From positions 682,001-746,000 of the forward strand of contig JALHOW010000001.1 of the NCBI GenBank assembly GCA_022842785.1: a stretch of 64,000 nt of DNA. Direction: 5' to 3'. Source of the DNA: Hyphomicrobiaceae bacterium (lineage in GTDB: Bacteria > Pseudomonadota > Alphaproteobacteria > Rhizobiales > Hyphomicrobiaceae). Below the pieces are notes generated by a model that was not told the origin of the DNA, ran no database searches, and saw only the letters and a list, made by a program, of their open reading frames with translations. Positions 17,546 to 26,881 of the stretch are shown here, in pieces. The translations under genes were made by a program, and so were the position numbers. Position 1 is the first letter of the stretch, and every line of letters starts with the position of its first letter.

Positions 17546-18276
17546 GCAAGCTCCTGACGCGCGAGAAGCCTGCGAACGGCGAGCTGGCGCGATCGATCGA
17601 TTGGGACGCGGCGGGAAAGAGCCTCGATGCACGCGGCTTTGCGGTTCTTCCACAACTTCTGGCACGCGAGCAGTGCCGTGCGGTGGCGGAGATGTATCCC
17701 GATGACGGCCGCTTTCGCAGTCACATCCACATGGCGCGGCATGGCTTCGGGCGCGGCGAATACAAGTACTTCGCCTATCCGTTGCCCGAGCCGATCGCGC
17801 AATTGCGCACAACGCTCTACCCGCCGCTGGCCGCGATCGCCAATCGATGGCAGGCAGCCATGGGCGCGGAGGAACACTTCCCAGATGGCCATGCCGAATT
17901 CCTGAAGCGCTGCCATGATGCCGGCCAACCGCGGCCGACACCGCTGCTGCTGCAATACGTGGCGGGTGACTACAACTGCCTGCACCAGGATCTGTATGGT
18001 GCGCACGTCTTCCCGCTTCAGGTCGCGATCCTTCTCTCCGCGCCCGGGAGCGAGTTCACGGGCGGGGAATTCGTGATCACCGAGCAGCGCCCGCGCATGC
18101 AGTCTCGTGCCTCCGTCGCGCCGCTGGGTCAGGGAGACGCCGTCGTGTTTGCTGTCCATCACCGACCGGTGGCCGGGACGCGCGGAACCTATCGGGTAAA
18201 CCTGCGCCACGGTGTGAGCGAGGTGCTGAGCGGCCGCCGGCATACGCTCGGCATCATCTTCCATGATGCGGCATAA
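17542..18276 (+). CDS. 2OG-Fe(II) oxygenase (COG3826 type) coupled to ada
   Basis: A 244-residue 2-oxoglutarate/iron dioxygenase. The metal motif is His148-x-Asp150 (LHQDLYG) with a distal His at 206/207 (VHHRPV), followed by Arg residues around 218-222 able to bind 2-oxoglutarate. AlkB-like demethylation of alkylated bases is a reasonable idea given that the gene overlaps ada by ATGA. The sequence does not look like canonical AlkB (no clear nucleotide-recognition lid by eye). The family is recurrently found beside ada in proteobacteria. Its substrate is, to my knowledge, not well established. Confidence 0.85.
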   Translation: MSKLLTREKPANGELARSIDWDAAGKSLDARGFAVLPQLLAREQCRAVAEMYPDDGRFRSHIHMARHGFGRGEYKYFAYPLPEPIAQLRTTLYPPLAAIANRWQAAMGAEEHFPDGHAEFLKRCHDAGQPRPTPLLLQYVAGDYNCLHQDLYGAHVFPLQVAILLSAPGSEFTGGEFVITEQRPRMQSRASVAPLGQGDAVVFAVHHRPVAGTRGTYRVNLRHGVSEVLSGRRHTLGIIFHDAA

Positions 18277-18360
18277 GGCCGGACGAGCGGAAGGCACCCG
18301 GCCCTAAATTCGCTGCAATTCGGGCAGAGCCGGCATGTGTGGCTATTGCCGGGGGTGTCC

Positions 18361-18966
18361 ATGAGAACCGAACCTGTCCTTCAGCGTCGGCGCATTCAAG
18401 TCATTCAGGCTGGTGTCCTGCTCGCGCTGCCGCTGCTTCTGCTGGCACAACCTTCCTTGGAGGGGAGTGCGCACGAGTTCATCGAGATTTCGGGAATGGT
18501 GCTGGCGTTCATCTGCATCGTCGGGCGGATGTGGAGCATCCTCTATGTCGGTGCGAAGAAGAACCTGGAGCTCGTGATGACGGGCCCCTATTCGACGACG
18601 AGAAACCCGCTGTACTTCTTCTCGACGATCGGCGCCGTCGGCATCGGGCTCATGTACGGCTCCCTGCTGGTCGCGCTTTTGCTGGGCCTCAGCGCATATG
18701 TCGTGCTGAGTGTGACGGCTGCAAAGGAAGCAGAGTACCTGCGCACGATGTTCGGCCCTGCGTATGAGATCTATGCGAAGCGTACGCCAATGTTCTGGCC
18801 GAAGATCGCGCTCTACGAGGATACGCAGGAGGTGATCTTCTCGCCGAAGGCACTCCGGCGCACATTGCTGGACGCCTTGCCCTTCCTCGCCGTGTTTCCG
18901 ATTATCGAGACGATCGAATACCTGCAGGAGACGGGCGTCCTGCCGGTGCTCTTCCGCCTCATCTAG
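18361..18966 (+). CDS. Isoprenylcysteine carboxyl methyltransferase-like membrane protein
   Basis: A 201-residue protein with about four membrane segments and the ICMT/phospholipid-methyltransferase signature: TGPYSTTRNPLYF with a later EAEYLRTMFGPAYEIYAKR. These residues bind S-adenosylmethionine in the family. Methyl acceptors range from lipids to small molecules; none is evident here. The start at 18361 follows GGGGGTGTCC; the frame back to 18337 is possible. It lies 84 bp after the oxygenase and might be read through from the ada operon. Confidence 0.85.
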   Translation: MRTEPVLQRRRIQVIQAGVLLALPLLLLAQPSLEGSAHEFIEISGMVLAFICIVGRMWSILYVGAKKNLELVMTGPYSTTRNPLYFFSTIGAVGIGLMYGSLLVALLLGLSAYVVLSVTAAKEAEYLRTMFGPAYEIYAKRTPMFWPKIALYEDTQEVIFSPKALRRTLLDALPFLAVFPIIETIEYLQETGVLPVLFRLI

Positions 18967-19003
18967 GGTCGCCGAATGGTGCGTTCGCCCATCCGGGCCT
19001 CAC

Positions 19004-20227
19004 TCAGCCCGGGCGCTTGTTGGTGCCGTAGTTGAGCAATCCGGAATTGTTCTTCGGCGGGTGCGCGGCAAGACCTTCCTCGTGTGGCTCCGTGCCCCAG
19101 CCGGGGCGGTCCGGCAGGACGAGATGGCCGTCCTTGTACTCCGGCACATGCGTGAAGAGCTCGTGATCCCACGCGAGCCTATCGATGTCCGTCTCCATGA
19201 TACGCAGGTTGGGTACGCAGGCCGAGAAGTGCGCATTCATCATCGTGCAGAGGTGGCCGTAGAAGTTGTGCGGGGCGACGTTCACCTCGTAGGCCTCGGC
19301 GAGATTGGCGATCTTCATGGATTGCCAGACGCCGTTCCAGGGCGTGTCGATGATGGCCACGTCCATGGCCTGCTCGCGGAAGTAAGGCAGGAACTCGCGG
19401 ATGCCGAGCAGAGTCTCGCACGATGAGATCGGATGCGGGCTCTGGCGGCGGATGTAGCCGAGCGCTTCCGGATTGTAGCTGTCGATTTCGATCCAGAACA
19501 TGTCGAGGTCGGCGATCTCGCGCAGGATCTTGAGATAGCCCTCGGTCTTGGCGTTGAAGTTCAGGTCCAGCAGGATGTCCACGTCCGGGCCGACGCCGTC
19601 GCGCAGTGCCTCGAGGTGCATGCGCAGATTGCGCAGCGTGTTCCGCTCGATGTTCAGGTCGGGCTGATTGGGCGAGCCGAATCCTGGCCGATAGCCCTTG
19701 GGATTCTTCTGGCCCTCATAGATGAAGATGTTCGTCTTGCAGGCGGTGAAGCCCTTCTCGCGCACTTCGCGGCCGAGGCTTTTCACGCCATCGAGGTCGG
19801 TGATCGCTGGTTTGTAGTAGCTGGGATGATTGATGCGCCACGTCGCGCAGTGCGACCAGTACACGCGAATGCGATCGCGGATCTTGCCGCCGAGCAACTC
19901 GTAACACGGCACGCCGAGGCTCTTGGCCTTGGCATCGAGGAGCGCATTCTCGATCGCGCCGAGCGCGAGCGCCACCACGCCGCCGGCTGCGGGCCGTGTA
20001 ATCGCGTAAAGCTCATTGTAGATGCGCTCATGGTCATGAGCATTCTGGCCGATGACGCGAGGCGCGAGCCGCTGAATGGCCGCACTCAGGCCAGGCGCGC
20101 CAAAGCCTTCGTCGAACTCGCTCCAGCCCACGATCCCTGTATCGGTCGTGATCTTGACGAAGTGGTAGTTGCGCCAACCGGCATCACAGGAAAGCGTCTC
20201 CAGATTGGCGACCTTCGTGGGAGCCAT
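19004..20227 (-). CDS. Mandelate racemase/muconate lactonizing enzyme family protein
   Basis: A 407-residue enolase-superfamily enzyme. The N-terminal capping domain is followed by the barrel. Candidate catalytic and metal residues are Lys164 (ACKTN), Asp221 and Asn223 (LLDLNFN), Glu247 (WIEID), Glu271 (SCETL), Asp294 (IIDTP) and His320 (APHNFYG). The Asp-Glu-Glu metal set with a late Asp-His pair is typical of acid-sugar dehydratases such as galactonate dehydratase-like proteins. The actual sugar acid is not readable. GGAGG precedes the ATG. The SDR gene lies 74 bp upstream on the same strand and may act in the same pathway. Confidence 0.9.
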   Translation of the reverse strand: MAPTKVANLETLSCDAGWRNYHFVKITTDTGIVGWSEFDEGFGAPGLSAAIQRLAPRVIGQNAHDHERIYNELYAITRPAAGGVVALALGAIENALLDAKAKSLGVPCYELLGGKIRDRIRVYWSHCATWRINHPSYYKPAITDLDGVKSLGREVREKGFTACKTNIFIYEGQKNPKGYRPGFGSPNQPDLNIERNTLRNLRMHLEALRDGVGPDVDILLDLNFNAKTEGYLKILREIADLDMFWIEIDSYNPEALGYIRRQSPHPISSCETLLGIREFLPYFREQAMDVAIIDTPWNGVWQSMKIANLAEAYEVNVAPHNFYGHLCTMMNAHFSACVPNLRIMETDIDRLAWDHELFTHVPEYKDGHLVLPDRPGWGTEPHEEGLAAHPPKNNSGLLNYGTNKRPG

Positions 20228-20301
20228 GGGGTATCCTCCGTAGAGTTGTTTCTTGTTGAGGCGAGCTTAGACCGAAAACCGGGGGCGCCAGCCATGCAGT
20301 C

Positions 20302-21114
20302 TCAGTCGAACGCCTTTGTCGGGGTGGTATTGCCGACCGTGCCGGCCATCGAACCGGCGTCGATGGAGAGGATGATCCCCGAAACCCAGCGTGCCTGATC
20401 CGACGCGAGGTAGACGACGCCCTTGCCGACATCCCAGCCCGTGCCTTCCGTCTGCAGGAGCGTATTCATGCGCCGCGCCTCGCGCAGCTCGTCTTCCATG
20501 CCGGCGGCAAAGACCATCGGCGTATAGACATAGCCCGGCGCGATGCAGTTCACGCGGATGCCCTCGGGGCCGTGATGCGCTGCCATGGACCGGGTCATAT
20601 TGACGACGGCGCCTTTCGAGGCGGAATAGAAGAGGCTCGGATTGCCGCCCTTGAGGCCGTCGATCGACGAGATGTTGATGATGGAGCCACCACCCTGCTT
20701 GCGCATTTCGGGGATGGCGTACTTGGCCATGAGCATCATCGACGTGACATTGATGCGCATGGCCGCATCCCAGTTTTCGGCGTTCGTGTCGACCGCGTTG
20801 CCCATGGGGCCGCCGATGCCGACGTTGTTCACGAGGATATCCACGCGGCCCCACGCCTCGGCGACGGTTTTTACCGCCGCGGCGCACGACGTCTGATCGG
20901 CGACATTGCCGACGACGACCATGGATGTGCCGCCCTCGGCGTCGATGATCTCTTTTGTGGCTTGGCCCAGTTCTTTGGTCGCGTCGAGAAGAGCGACCTT
21001 GCAGCCTTCACGCGCGAGCAGAATGGCCGCCGCGCGCCCATTGCCGATGCCTGAGGCGCGCGATCCTGCGCCCGTGACGATCGCGACCTTACCTTCGAGC
21101 CTCATTTCCGGCAT
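20302..21114 (-). CDS. SDR-family oxidoreductase
   Basis: A 270-residue short-chain dehydrogenase with TGAGSRASGIGNGRA as a slightly expanded nucleotide motif, VNNVGIGG in place of NNAG, NISSIDG with the catalytic Ser, and YSASKGAV with Tyr and Lys. The acid at the end of the second strand (LLDATKE) suggests NAD+. The start at 21114 is chosen because GGAGGAA lies 8 bp upstream; a GTG at 21129 would sit on top of that site. Cotranscription with the enolase-family gene is likely (74 bp), which suggests the oxidation of a sugar acid or related polyol. Confidence 0.9.
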   Translation of the reverse strand: MPEMRLEGKVAIVTGAGSRASGIGNGRAAAILLAREGCKVALLDATKELGQATKEIIDAEGGTSMVVVGNVADQTSCAAAVKTVAEAWGRVDILVNNVGIGGPMGNAVDTNAENWDAAMRINVTSMMLMAKYAIPEMRKQGGGSIINISSIDGLKGGNPSLFYSASKGAVVNMTRSMAAHHGPEGIRVNCIAPGYVYTPMVFAAGMEDELREARRMNTLLQTEGTGWDVGKGVVYLASDQARWVSGIILSIDAGSMAGTVGNTTPTKAFD

Positions 21115-21228
21115 CCGCGCTTCCTCCACCCGTTGATTTGTTGGGTGCCAGACTGCACGTCCGCACGAGTATCAACAAGCCCACTTGCCTCGTCCCGAAA
21201 GACAGAACGCAAACCCTGCTCGACGATC

Positions 21229-21251
21229 GTAATGTAATAGTATAACATTAC
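21229..21251. promoter_or_regulatory. Zur box before the COG0523 metallochaperone
   Basis: A 23-bp near-palindrome with arms GTAATGT and ACATTAC around an ATA-G-TAT core; one symmetric pair mismatches. It fits the Zur consensus layout (R-A-A-T-G-T-N-A-T-A-N-T-A-T-N-A-C-A-T-T-Y type). It ends 34 bp before the ATG and covers a possible -10 box (TATAAC, 21241-21246). Repression under zinc-replete conditions is inferred. Confidence 0.72.
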
Positions 21252-21285
21252 ATATGAATGAGATGATCTAGAGCAGAGAGGGATT

Positions 21286-22551
21286 ATGGATCAAGTACTT
21301 ATGGAGCATTTGGGGCGCGGGGACGCCCGGCGGGATCATCGATTGCCTGTCACCGTGCTGTCAGGGTTCCTGGGAGCGGGCAAGACGACGCTGCTCAATC
21401 ATGTCCTGAACAATCGGGACGGGCGGAAGGTCGCGGTCATCGTCAACGACATGAGCGAAGTGAATATCGATGCTGATCTCGTGCGCGACGGCGGCTCCAA
21501 TCTCTCGCGCACGGATGAGGCGCTCGTCGAGATGTCGAACGGCTGCATCTGCTGCACGCTGCGCGATGATCTGCTCAATGAAGTGCGTCGCCTCGCAGAG
21601 CAGGGCAAATTCGATTATCTGCTGATCGAGTCGACGGGCATTTCCGAGCCGCTGCCGGTCGCCGCCACCTTCGATTTCCGCGATGAAAGCGGCGTGAGCC
21701 TCGGCGACGTCGCGCGTCTCGATACGATGGTGACCGTTGTCGACGCGGCCAACCTTCTCAAGGATTATGCTTCGACGGATTTCCTGGCGGACCGAGGTCA
21801 GTCGCTTGGCGAGGGCGATGATCGGCCACTTGTGAACCTTCTAGTCGAGCAGATCGAGTTCGCTGATGTCGTCGTCCTCAACAAGCTCGACATAGCGACG
21901 CCGCAGCAGGTGGAAGCGGCGCGCATGATTGTTCGCGCGCTCAATGCGAGCGCGCACATTGTAGAGACGAGCGAGGGGCGGGCACCGCTCGATGAGATTC
22001 TGAATACCGGGCGCTTTGATTTCGAAAACGCGCATCGCCATCCTCTCTGGTTCAAGGAGCTGAATGGCTTCAAGGACCACGTGCCCGAGACCGAGGAGTA
22101 CGGCATTCGCAGTTTTGTCTACCGCGCTATCTCCCCGTTCGAACCCGCGAAGCTGCACGACTTCTTCAACTGCACGTGGCCTCACGTCGTGCGCGCGAAA
22201 GGTTTCTTCTGGATCGCAACGCGCCCCGAGTGGTGCGGTGAGGTCAGCATGGCCGGCGCACTCGTTCGCCACAATGCAGCGGGATTCTGGTGGGCGGCCA
22301 TGCCCAAGGAGCGTTGGCCCCAGGATCCAGAGCACGTTGCGATGATCAAGCGACGCTGGAGCGAGCCATTCGGAGATCGCAAGCAGGAAATCGTCTTCAT
22401 CGGGACGCGCGACATGGACGAGCGCGCGATCCGGGTGTCGTTGGATCGCTGTCTGGTTGCGCTACCGGACTCAGGGCGCGTGGATACCAAGAGTTGGCGA
22501 CAGCTCCCCGATCCGTTTCCAGTGTGGAGTAGAAACCATGAGCATGAGTGA
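21286..22551 (+). CDS. Zinc-responsive COG0523 (CobW/ZinU-type) GTPase metallochaperone
   Basis: A 421-residue G3E-family GTPase. The P-loop is GFLGAGKT at 27-34; the family metal motif CxCC is Cys87-Ile-Cys-Cys90 in SNGCICC; the NKLD base-recognition motif follows in [10 protein letters not shown] CobW C-terminal domain fills the last ~120 residues. Members with an upstream Zur box deliver zinc to client enzymes during zinc starvation, rather than cobalt for B12 synthesis. The Zur box at 21229-21251 supports this role. The 3' end overlaps an 80-aa gene that starts 13 bp before the stop. Confidence 0.92.
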   Translation: MDQVLMEHLGRGDARRDHRLPVTVLSGFLGAGKTTLLNHVLNNRDGRKVAVIVNDMSEVNIDADLVRDGGSNLSRTDEALVEMSNGCICCTLRDDLLNEVRRLAEQGKFDYLLIESTGISEPLPVAATFDFRDESGVSLGDVARLDTMVTVVDAANLLKDYASTDFLADRGQSLGEGDDRPLVNLLVEQIEFADVVVLNKLDIATPQQVEAARMIVRALNASAHIVETSEGRAPLDEILNTGRFDFENAHRHPLWFKELNGFKDHVPETEEYGIRSFVYRAISPFEPAKLHDFFNCTWPHVVRAKGFFWIATRPEWCGEVSMAGALVRHNAAGFWWAAMPKERWPQDPEHVAMIKRRWSEPFGDRKQEIVFIGTRDMDERAIRVSLDRCLVALPDSGRVDTKSWRQLPDPFPVWSRNHEHE

Positions 22552-22780
22552 TGAGGAAGCGGCCGCGATTGCGGAAATCCACGAGCAGGACGTGGCCGAA
22601 GTGCGGGCGCTCCTGCAAGCGGCTGTACGTGACGCAGGCGCGCGATGGCTGCCGATGAATGCGATCGTTGACGCAATGGTGCGCGAGCTTGTCGTCTTGC
22701 GGGGACGTGCACCATGCGTGCTGCGACGCCATGAAGCCCTTCAGACGTGGGTCGCAAAGCGTGCGGCAAAACGGTCGTAG
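22538..22780 (+). CDS. Small uncharacterised protein overlapping the metallochaperone gene
   Basis: An 80-residue protein. The ATG at 22538 lies inside the last codons of the COG0523 gene in another frame, after GGAGTAG, so translation is probably coupled. It is largely helical: an acidic start ([18 protein letters not shown]), a middle [17 protein letters not shown], and a basic tail (VAKRAAKRS). One Cys (60) and two His (15, 65) are present, which is too few to claim metal binding. I do not recognise a family. The overlap and the Zur box imply zinc-regulated co-expression, perhaps as a client or adaptor of the chaperone. A second ATG at 22544 is possible. Confidence 0.65.
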   Translation: MSMSDEEAAAIAEIHEQDVAEVRALLQAAVRDAGARWLPMNAIVDAMVRELVVLRGRAPCVLRRHEALQTWVAKRAAKRS

Positions 22781-23022
22781 AGCCAGAGCAGTGCGGCGCA
22801 GCACAGCACAGCACAGTGCCAGTACCGACCAGCGATTATTCATGGATGAAACCTTGCAAGCACGCAGATCGACATTAATGATGTCACTGTACATGCATTG
22901 TGCGCATCATCCCAGTGGATGGTAACGAGGGGGTCGGCAGGGGCTGAAATCGGCATAGCGTTGTGCGGCAGTCGCCGTGCATCCTATCGGGGCTCGATTT
23001 CACGAAGGAAACGGTTCCATCC

Positions 23023-23715
23023 ATGGTTGATCAGACAGGCTCCGGGCGGCTCGCACCAAAGGTGATGTCTTTCGATGTGTTCGGCACGTTGATCAGCGTC
23101 CGGGACAGCTCCTATGGCGCCTTCGAGAGAATTCTTGACGCAACGGATGCGCGAGGTGTCGACGTCAAAGCGTTCTGGGAGTTCTGGGAGCATCGGAACA
23201 TCGAGCAGTATTGGGAGCCGTACCAGTCATATCGCGCGATCTGCGAGACGTCCCTGTCCGATGCGTTCGCGAAGTTCGGCGTTCGCGGCGATCCGCGCCT
23301 GATCAACTACTACTTCGATGCCTTCGGCAGTTTCTTCCTCTACGAGGATGTGCTGTCGACACTGGAGCGGCTCGCCAAGCGATACAAGCTGGCCGTCGTC
23401 TCGAACATCGACGACGACCTTCTGGCGCTCACGCCTCTCAAGCGGTCGTTCGATCTCGTGTGCACGGCCGAGCGTGCGAAGGGATACAAGCCCGACGGCG
23501 CCCTTTTCCGGTATCTGATCGAGAATGCGGGCGAGGCAAAGAGCGACATCCTGCACTCTGGTCAGTCGCAGTACACGGATCTGGTCGGCGGAAAGCCTTT
23601 GGGACTGACCATCGCCTGGATCAATCGGCGTGGTGTTGAACTCGACGGGAATGTACCGCGTCCCGACTACACCTTCAGTGATATCCAGTCTCTGCTCGGA
23701 CTCGTCGAGACCTAG
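23023..23715 (+). CDS. HAD hydrolase, haloacid dehalogenase type II-like
   Basis: A 230-residue HAD enzyme. The nucleophile is Asp18 in SFDVFGTL, the form typical of L-2-haloacid dehalogenases rather than phosphatases (FDxDGTL). VVSNIDDD gives motif II, AKGYKPDG the motif III Lys, and QSQYTDLVGGKPLG the final motif. Defluorinases and phosphatases also occur in this branch, so activity on haloacids is only likely. The start at 23023 (MVDQTG) is preferred; the frame back to 22963 is possible. It lies 60 bp upstream of the MmgE/PrpD gene on the same strand. Confidence 0.85.
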   Translation: MVDQTGSGRLAPKVMSFDVFGTLISVRDSSYGAFERILDATDARGVDVKAFWEFWEHRNIEQYWEPYQSYRAICETSLSDAFAKFGVRGDPRLINYYFDAFGSFFLYEDVLSTLERLAKRYKLAVVSNIDDDLLALTPLKRSFDLVCTAERAKGYKPDGALFRYLIENAGEAKSDILHSGQSQYTDLVGGKPLGLTIAWINRRGVELDGNVPRPDYTFSDIQSLLGLVET

Positions 23716-23775
23716 ACGGCCGACCAGGCGCGAACGTTGCCTGCGCTGCGCAAGAGCCGCTACGGGGAAGCACAT

Positions 23776-25188
23776 ATGAGCGCATCTCTGCCCCCACTTC
23801 AGAAGAATGCCACGGCGGATCTCGCTGCCTTCGCGAGCGCGCTGACGTACGAGCAGATACCGGCCGCTGTCATCGCGCGCGTGCGCCTGAGCTTGCTCGA
23901 TGGGATTGGCGTGTGTCTGCACGGCGCCACGCTGCCGTGGACGCGGCACGTGCAGGACATGGTGCGCGCGCACGGTGCCGCGCCTGTCACAACGATCTTC
24001 GCCACACGTCACAAGGCATCGTGGTCGCAGGCCGCGCTGGCCAATGCGACGGCAGGACATGCTTTCGAGATGGACGACATCCATACGGAATCGGTCGTGC
24101 ATCCGAACTCGCTCACGACGCCTATCGCCATCGGCTATGCGGAAGGGCATCCGACCGTGAGCGGGCGTGATCTGTTGACGGCTATCGTTGCGGGCTGCGA
24201 AGTGGGCACACGGATTGGCAACGCAGCGACGACGAAGCTCTTTCTCAATGGCTTTCATCCTCAGGGCACGAGCGGCGCTTTTGTCGCCGCGGCGACTGCC
24301 GGACGACTGCTCGATCTCGATGCGCGCGCCATGCAGAATGCGCTTGGCATTGGCGGCTCTATGGCGGCGGGCCTGATGGCCGCGCAGGAAGGAGCCATGG
24401 TCAAGCGCCTCCATGCCGGGCGCGCAGCCGAGGGTGGCGTGTATGCGGCGGAGCTCGCGAAGCGCGGCTTCACGGGCATCTCCGATGTGGTTGAGGCAGG
24501 ATATGGCGGCTTTCTCAGCTCGTATTCGCGCACGCCGAATGTCGCGCGGCTAACGGAAGGCCTGGGTACGGTCTGGGAGACGGAGCGGGTTGGCTTCAAG
24601 CTTTATCCGAACGTCACGAGCATCCATACGTCACTCGACGCGCTGCGTCATATCATGCGTTCGCATGGGCTCGATGCGCGTGACATCCGCACGGTCGATG
24701 TGGGGTGCGGGCACATGACATACGTGCACACAGCTTGGACATATCGCGACGCCGGCGTCACGGCCGCGCAGATGAACATGTTCTACGGTCTCGCCGCTAT
24801 GGCGACGGGCGGCGATGTGACTGTCGCGGATTACACTCCAGCACGGATGCAGGATCCGGCGCTCCTCGATTTCATTTCACGGATCAGCATCCATGAGGAT
24901 GCCGAACTCGAAGCCATGGGGCATCGTTTCCGTCATGCCTGCCGCATGAAAGTGACGACGCAAGACGGGCGCTCGTTCGAGCACGAGATCCTGTACCGCC
25001 GCGGGAGTGCCGACAGTGACGTCGGCAAGGAGGAGGTTCGGCGGAAGTTTGCGGGCAACGTGCGCGGATTGCTGAGCGACGCGGACCGCGATCGCGTCGT
25101 CGAACTGATCGAGGTGTTGGATACGCCGCCGCACGTGCGCGAGCTTTGTGACATCCTCGCGAACCGCGTGCGCACAACCTCGGACTGA
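23776..25188 (+). CDS. MmgE/PrpD family protein
   Basis: A 470-residue protein with the MmgE/PrpD fold: an all-helical first domain and a lid domain. Landmarks are LLDGIGVCLHGA, the FEMDDIH-x-x-SVVHPN stretch that in family dehydratases carries active-site acidic and His residues, HPQGTSGAF and LHAGRAAEGG. Known members are 2-methylcitrate dehydratase, cis-aconitate decarboxylase and iminodisuccinate epimerase. No methylcitrate-cycle gene is adjacent, so a generic function is given. The start at 23776 follows GGGGAAG. Confidence 0.9.
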   Translation: MSASLPPLQKNATADLAAFASALTYEQIPAAVIARVRLSLLDGIGVCLHGATLPWTRHVQDMVRAHGAAPVTTIFATRHKASWSQAALANATAGHAFEMDDIHTESVVHPNSLTTPIAIGYAEGHPTVSGRDLLTAIVAGCEVGTRIGNAATTKLFLNGFHPQGTSGAFVAAATAGRLLDLDARAMQNALGIGGSMAAGLMAAQEGAMVKRLHAGRAAEGGVYAAELAKRGFTGISDVVEAGYGGFLSSYSRTPNVARLTEGLGTVWETERVGFKLYPNVTSIHTSLDALRHIMRSHGLDARDIRTVDVGCGHMTYVHTAWTYRDAGVTAAQMNMFYGLAAMATGGDVTVADYTPARMQDPALLDFISRISIHEDAELEAMGHRFRHACRMKVTTQDGRSFEHEILYRRGSADSDVGKEEVRRKFAGNVRGLLSDADRDRVVELIEVLDTPPHVRELCDILANRVRTTSD

Positions 25189-25320
25189 ACGACGGGAAAC
25201 ACCCACGCCGCGCGAGCGCCGTCGCATTTGCGCGCCTTTTGCGTCACGCCCGTCCTCACGCTTTCGCGAGAAGCGGCACTTCGGACTTTCAATTCCGGCA
25301 AACCTGCCTAAAAAGGCGCC

Positions 25321-26745
25321 ATGTCCACAGACGACCGCACATACCCGGCGGGCGCGCCACCCGCGCCCGGTCCGAGCCTCTGGCGCGCCGAGATGACCGA
25401 GACGGTCAAGCTCGCGACGCCTATTGCGCTGACGCAGCTCGGTCAGATCGCCATGATGACGACGGACCTCATGCTGCTCGGGCGGCTAGGGGCAGAGATC
25501 GTCGCGGCGGCCGCGCTCGCGCATACGGTGCTGTTTGCCGCATTCACGGTCGGCATGGGTCTTGTCGCGGCAGTCGCGCCGCTGGCCGCGCAGGCTTTTG
25601 GTGCGCGCGATCCTCGCGGCGTCAGACGTGCACTCCGCGTTGGTATGTGGGCGTCCGTCCTGGCGGGTGTACCGCTGACCGCGCTGCAGTTCTGGGGGAC
25701 GGACATTCTCCAAGCGCTGGGCCAGACGCCGGAGAACGCCGAACTCGCCGGACGCTATCTTCTCGGCCTCGGCTGGTGCCTCATTCCCGCATGGGTGTTC
25801 ATGGCCATCCGCGGTTTCATGGGGGCCGTGAACCGGCCGGAGCCGGCGCTTTGGATCACGCTCGTCGCGATCCCGTCCAATCTCGTGCTCGCGTGGGGCC
25901 TCATCTACGGCGAGCTCGGTCTGCCGCGCCTCGATCTGCTCGGCGCCGGCATAGCGACGACGATCGTCAACATCATCATGTGCATCGTGGCACTCGTCAT
26001 CTGCGTCACGCGGGCTCCCTTCAAGAAGTACCATGTGCTCGGGCGCTTCTGGCGCTTCGATGGGCCGATCTTCCGCAAGCTGCTCGTGGTCGGTCTGCCG
26101 ATCTCGGGCGCGTATCTCCTCGAGTTCGGCCTGTTCGCAGCCGGCGCGCTCCTCATGGGCACGATCAGCACGACGGCGCTTGCCGCGCATCAGATTGCGC
26201 TGCAGATAGCGGCTGTGCTGTTCATGGTGCCCTTCGGCATTTCCATTGCGGCGACCGTGCGGGTCGGACATGCCGTGGGGCGGCGAGACGCGGCGGCGAC
26301 GCGGCGTGCGGGGTTTGCGGCGCTGGCGCTCGGCGCGTCCTTCATGGTGGTCATGACCGGCTTCGTGGCGCTCGCGCGTGACGTGCTGCCTGTGTTGTTT
26401 CTCGGCAGTCAGACGCCGGAGACTGCGGCAACATTCAAGTTGACCGCGCTGCTCCTGCTCGTCGGCATGTTCTTCTTCATTGCCGATGGGCTGCAGACGG
26501 TGGCCGCGGGTGCGCTCAGAGGCCTGAACGATACGCGCGTACCGTTGTTGTTCGCGACTTTCAGCTTCTGGGTGGTGGGCTTCACGGCGTGCTGGTGGCT
26601 GGGTTTCCGCGCGGATCTCGGCGCGGTCGGCGTTTGGATCGGCCTGACCATCGGCATCGTGGTCTATGCCGTTCTCCTGGTCACGCGCTTCCACTTACTG
26701 ACGCAGCGCGGATACATGCCGGAGGTTGCAGGCGTCGCGCACTAG
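25321..26745 (+). CDS. MATE-family efflux transporter
   Basis: A 474-residue inner-membrane antiporter of the MATE/NorM type with twelve predicted helices in two halves. The start region (PIALTQLGQIAMMTTDLMLLGRLG) is typical and the second half begins around LVVGLPISGAYLLEFGLF. Such pumps export cationic drugs or metabolites using Na+ or H+ gradients. A 133-bp gap separates it from the MmgE/PrpD gene, and no regulator lies nearby. Confidence 0.93.
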   Translation: MSTDDRTYPAGAPPAPGPSLWRAEMTETVKLATPIALTQLGQIAMMTTDLMLLGRLGAEIVAAAALAHTVLFAAFTVGMGLVAAVAPLAAQAFGARDPRGVRRALRVGMWASVLAGVPLTALQFWGTDILQALGQTPENAELAGRYLLGLGWCLIPAWVFMAIRGFMGAVNRPEPALWITLVAIPSNLVLAWGLIYGELGLPRLDLLGAGIATTIVNIIMCIVALVICVTRAPFKKYHVLGRFWRFDGPIFRKLLVVGLPISGAYLLEFGLFAAGALLMGTISTTALAAHQIALQIAAVLFMVPFGISIAATVRVGHAVGRRDAAATRRAGFAALALGASFMVVMTGFVALARDVLPVLFLGSQTPETAATFKLTALLLLVGMFFFIADGLQTVAAGALRGLNDTRVPLLFATFSFWVVGFTACWWLGFRADLGAVGVWIGLTIGIVVYAVLLVTRFHLLTQRGYMPEVAGVAH

Positions 26746-26881
26746 GCGTGTCCGAATATCCTCTTGACGAGCACTATCGTTACGTCGCCGCGAACGGAAT
26801 GTCGTACGCGCCTTGCTCACCCCATCCGGTTGCCGATATTCGGTGGTGACCAGATATGAGCGGCGGGAGGCAGGCGACGTG

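Noticed and set aside
22793-22816. AGCAC repeated three times after the 80-aa gene
   Set aside because: Too short to call a repeat element and not linked to any structure I could see.
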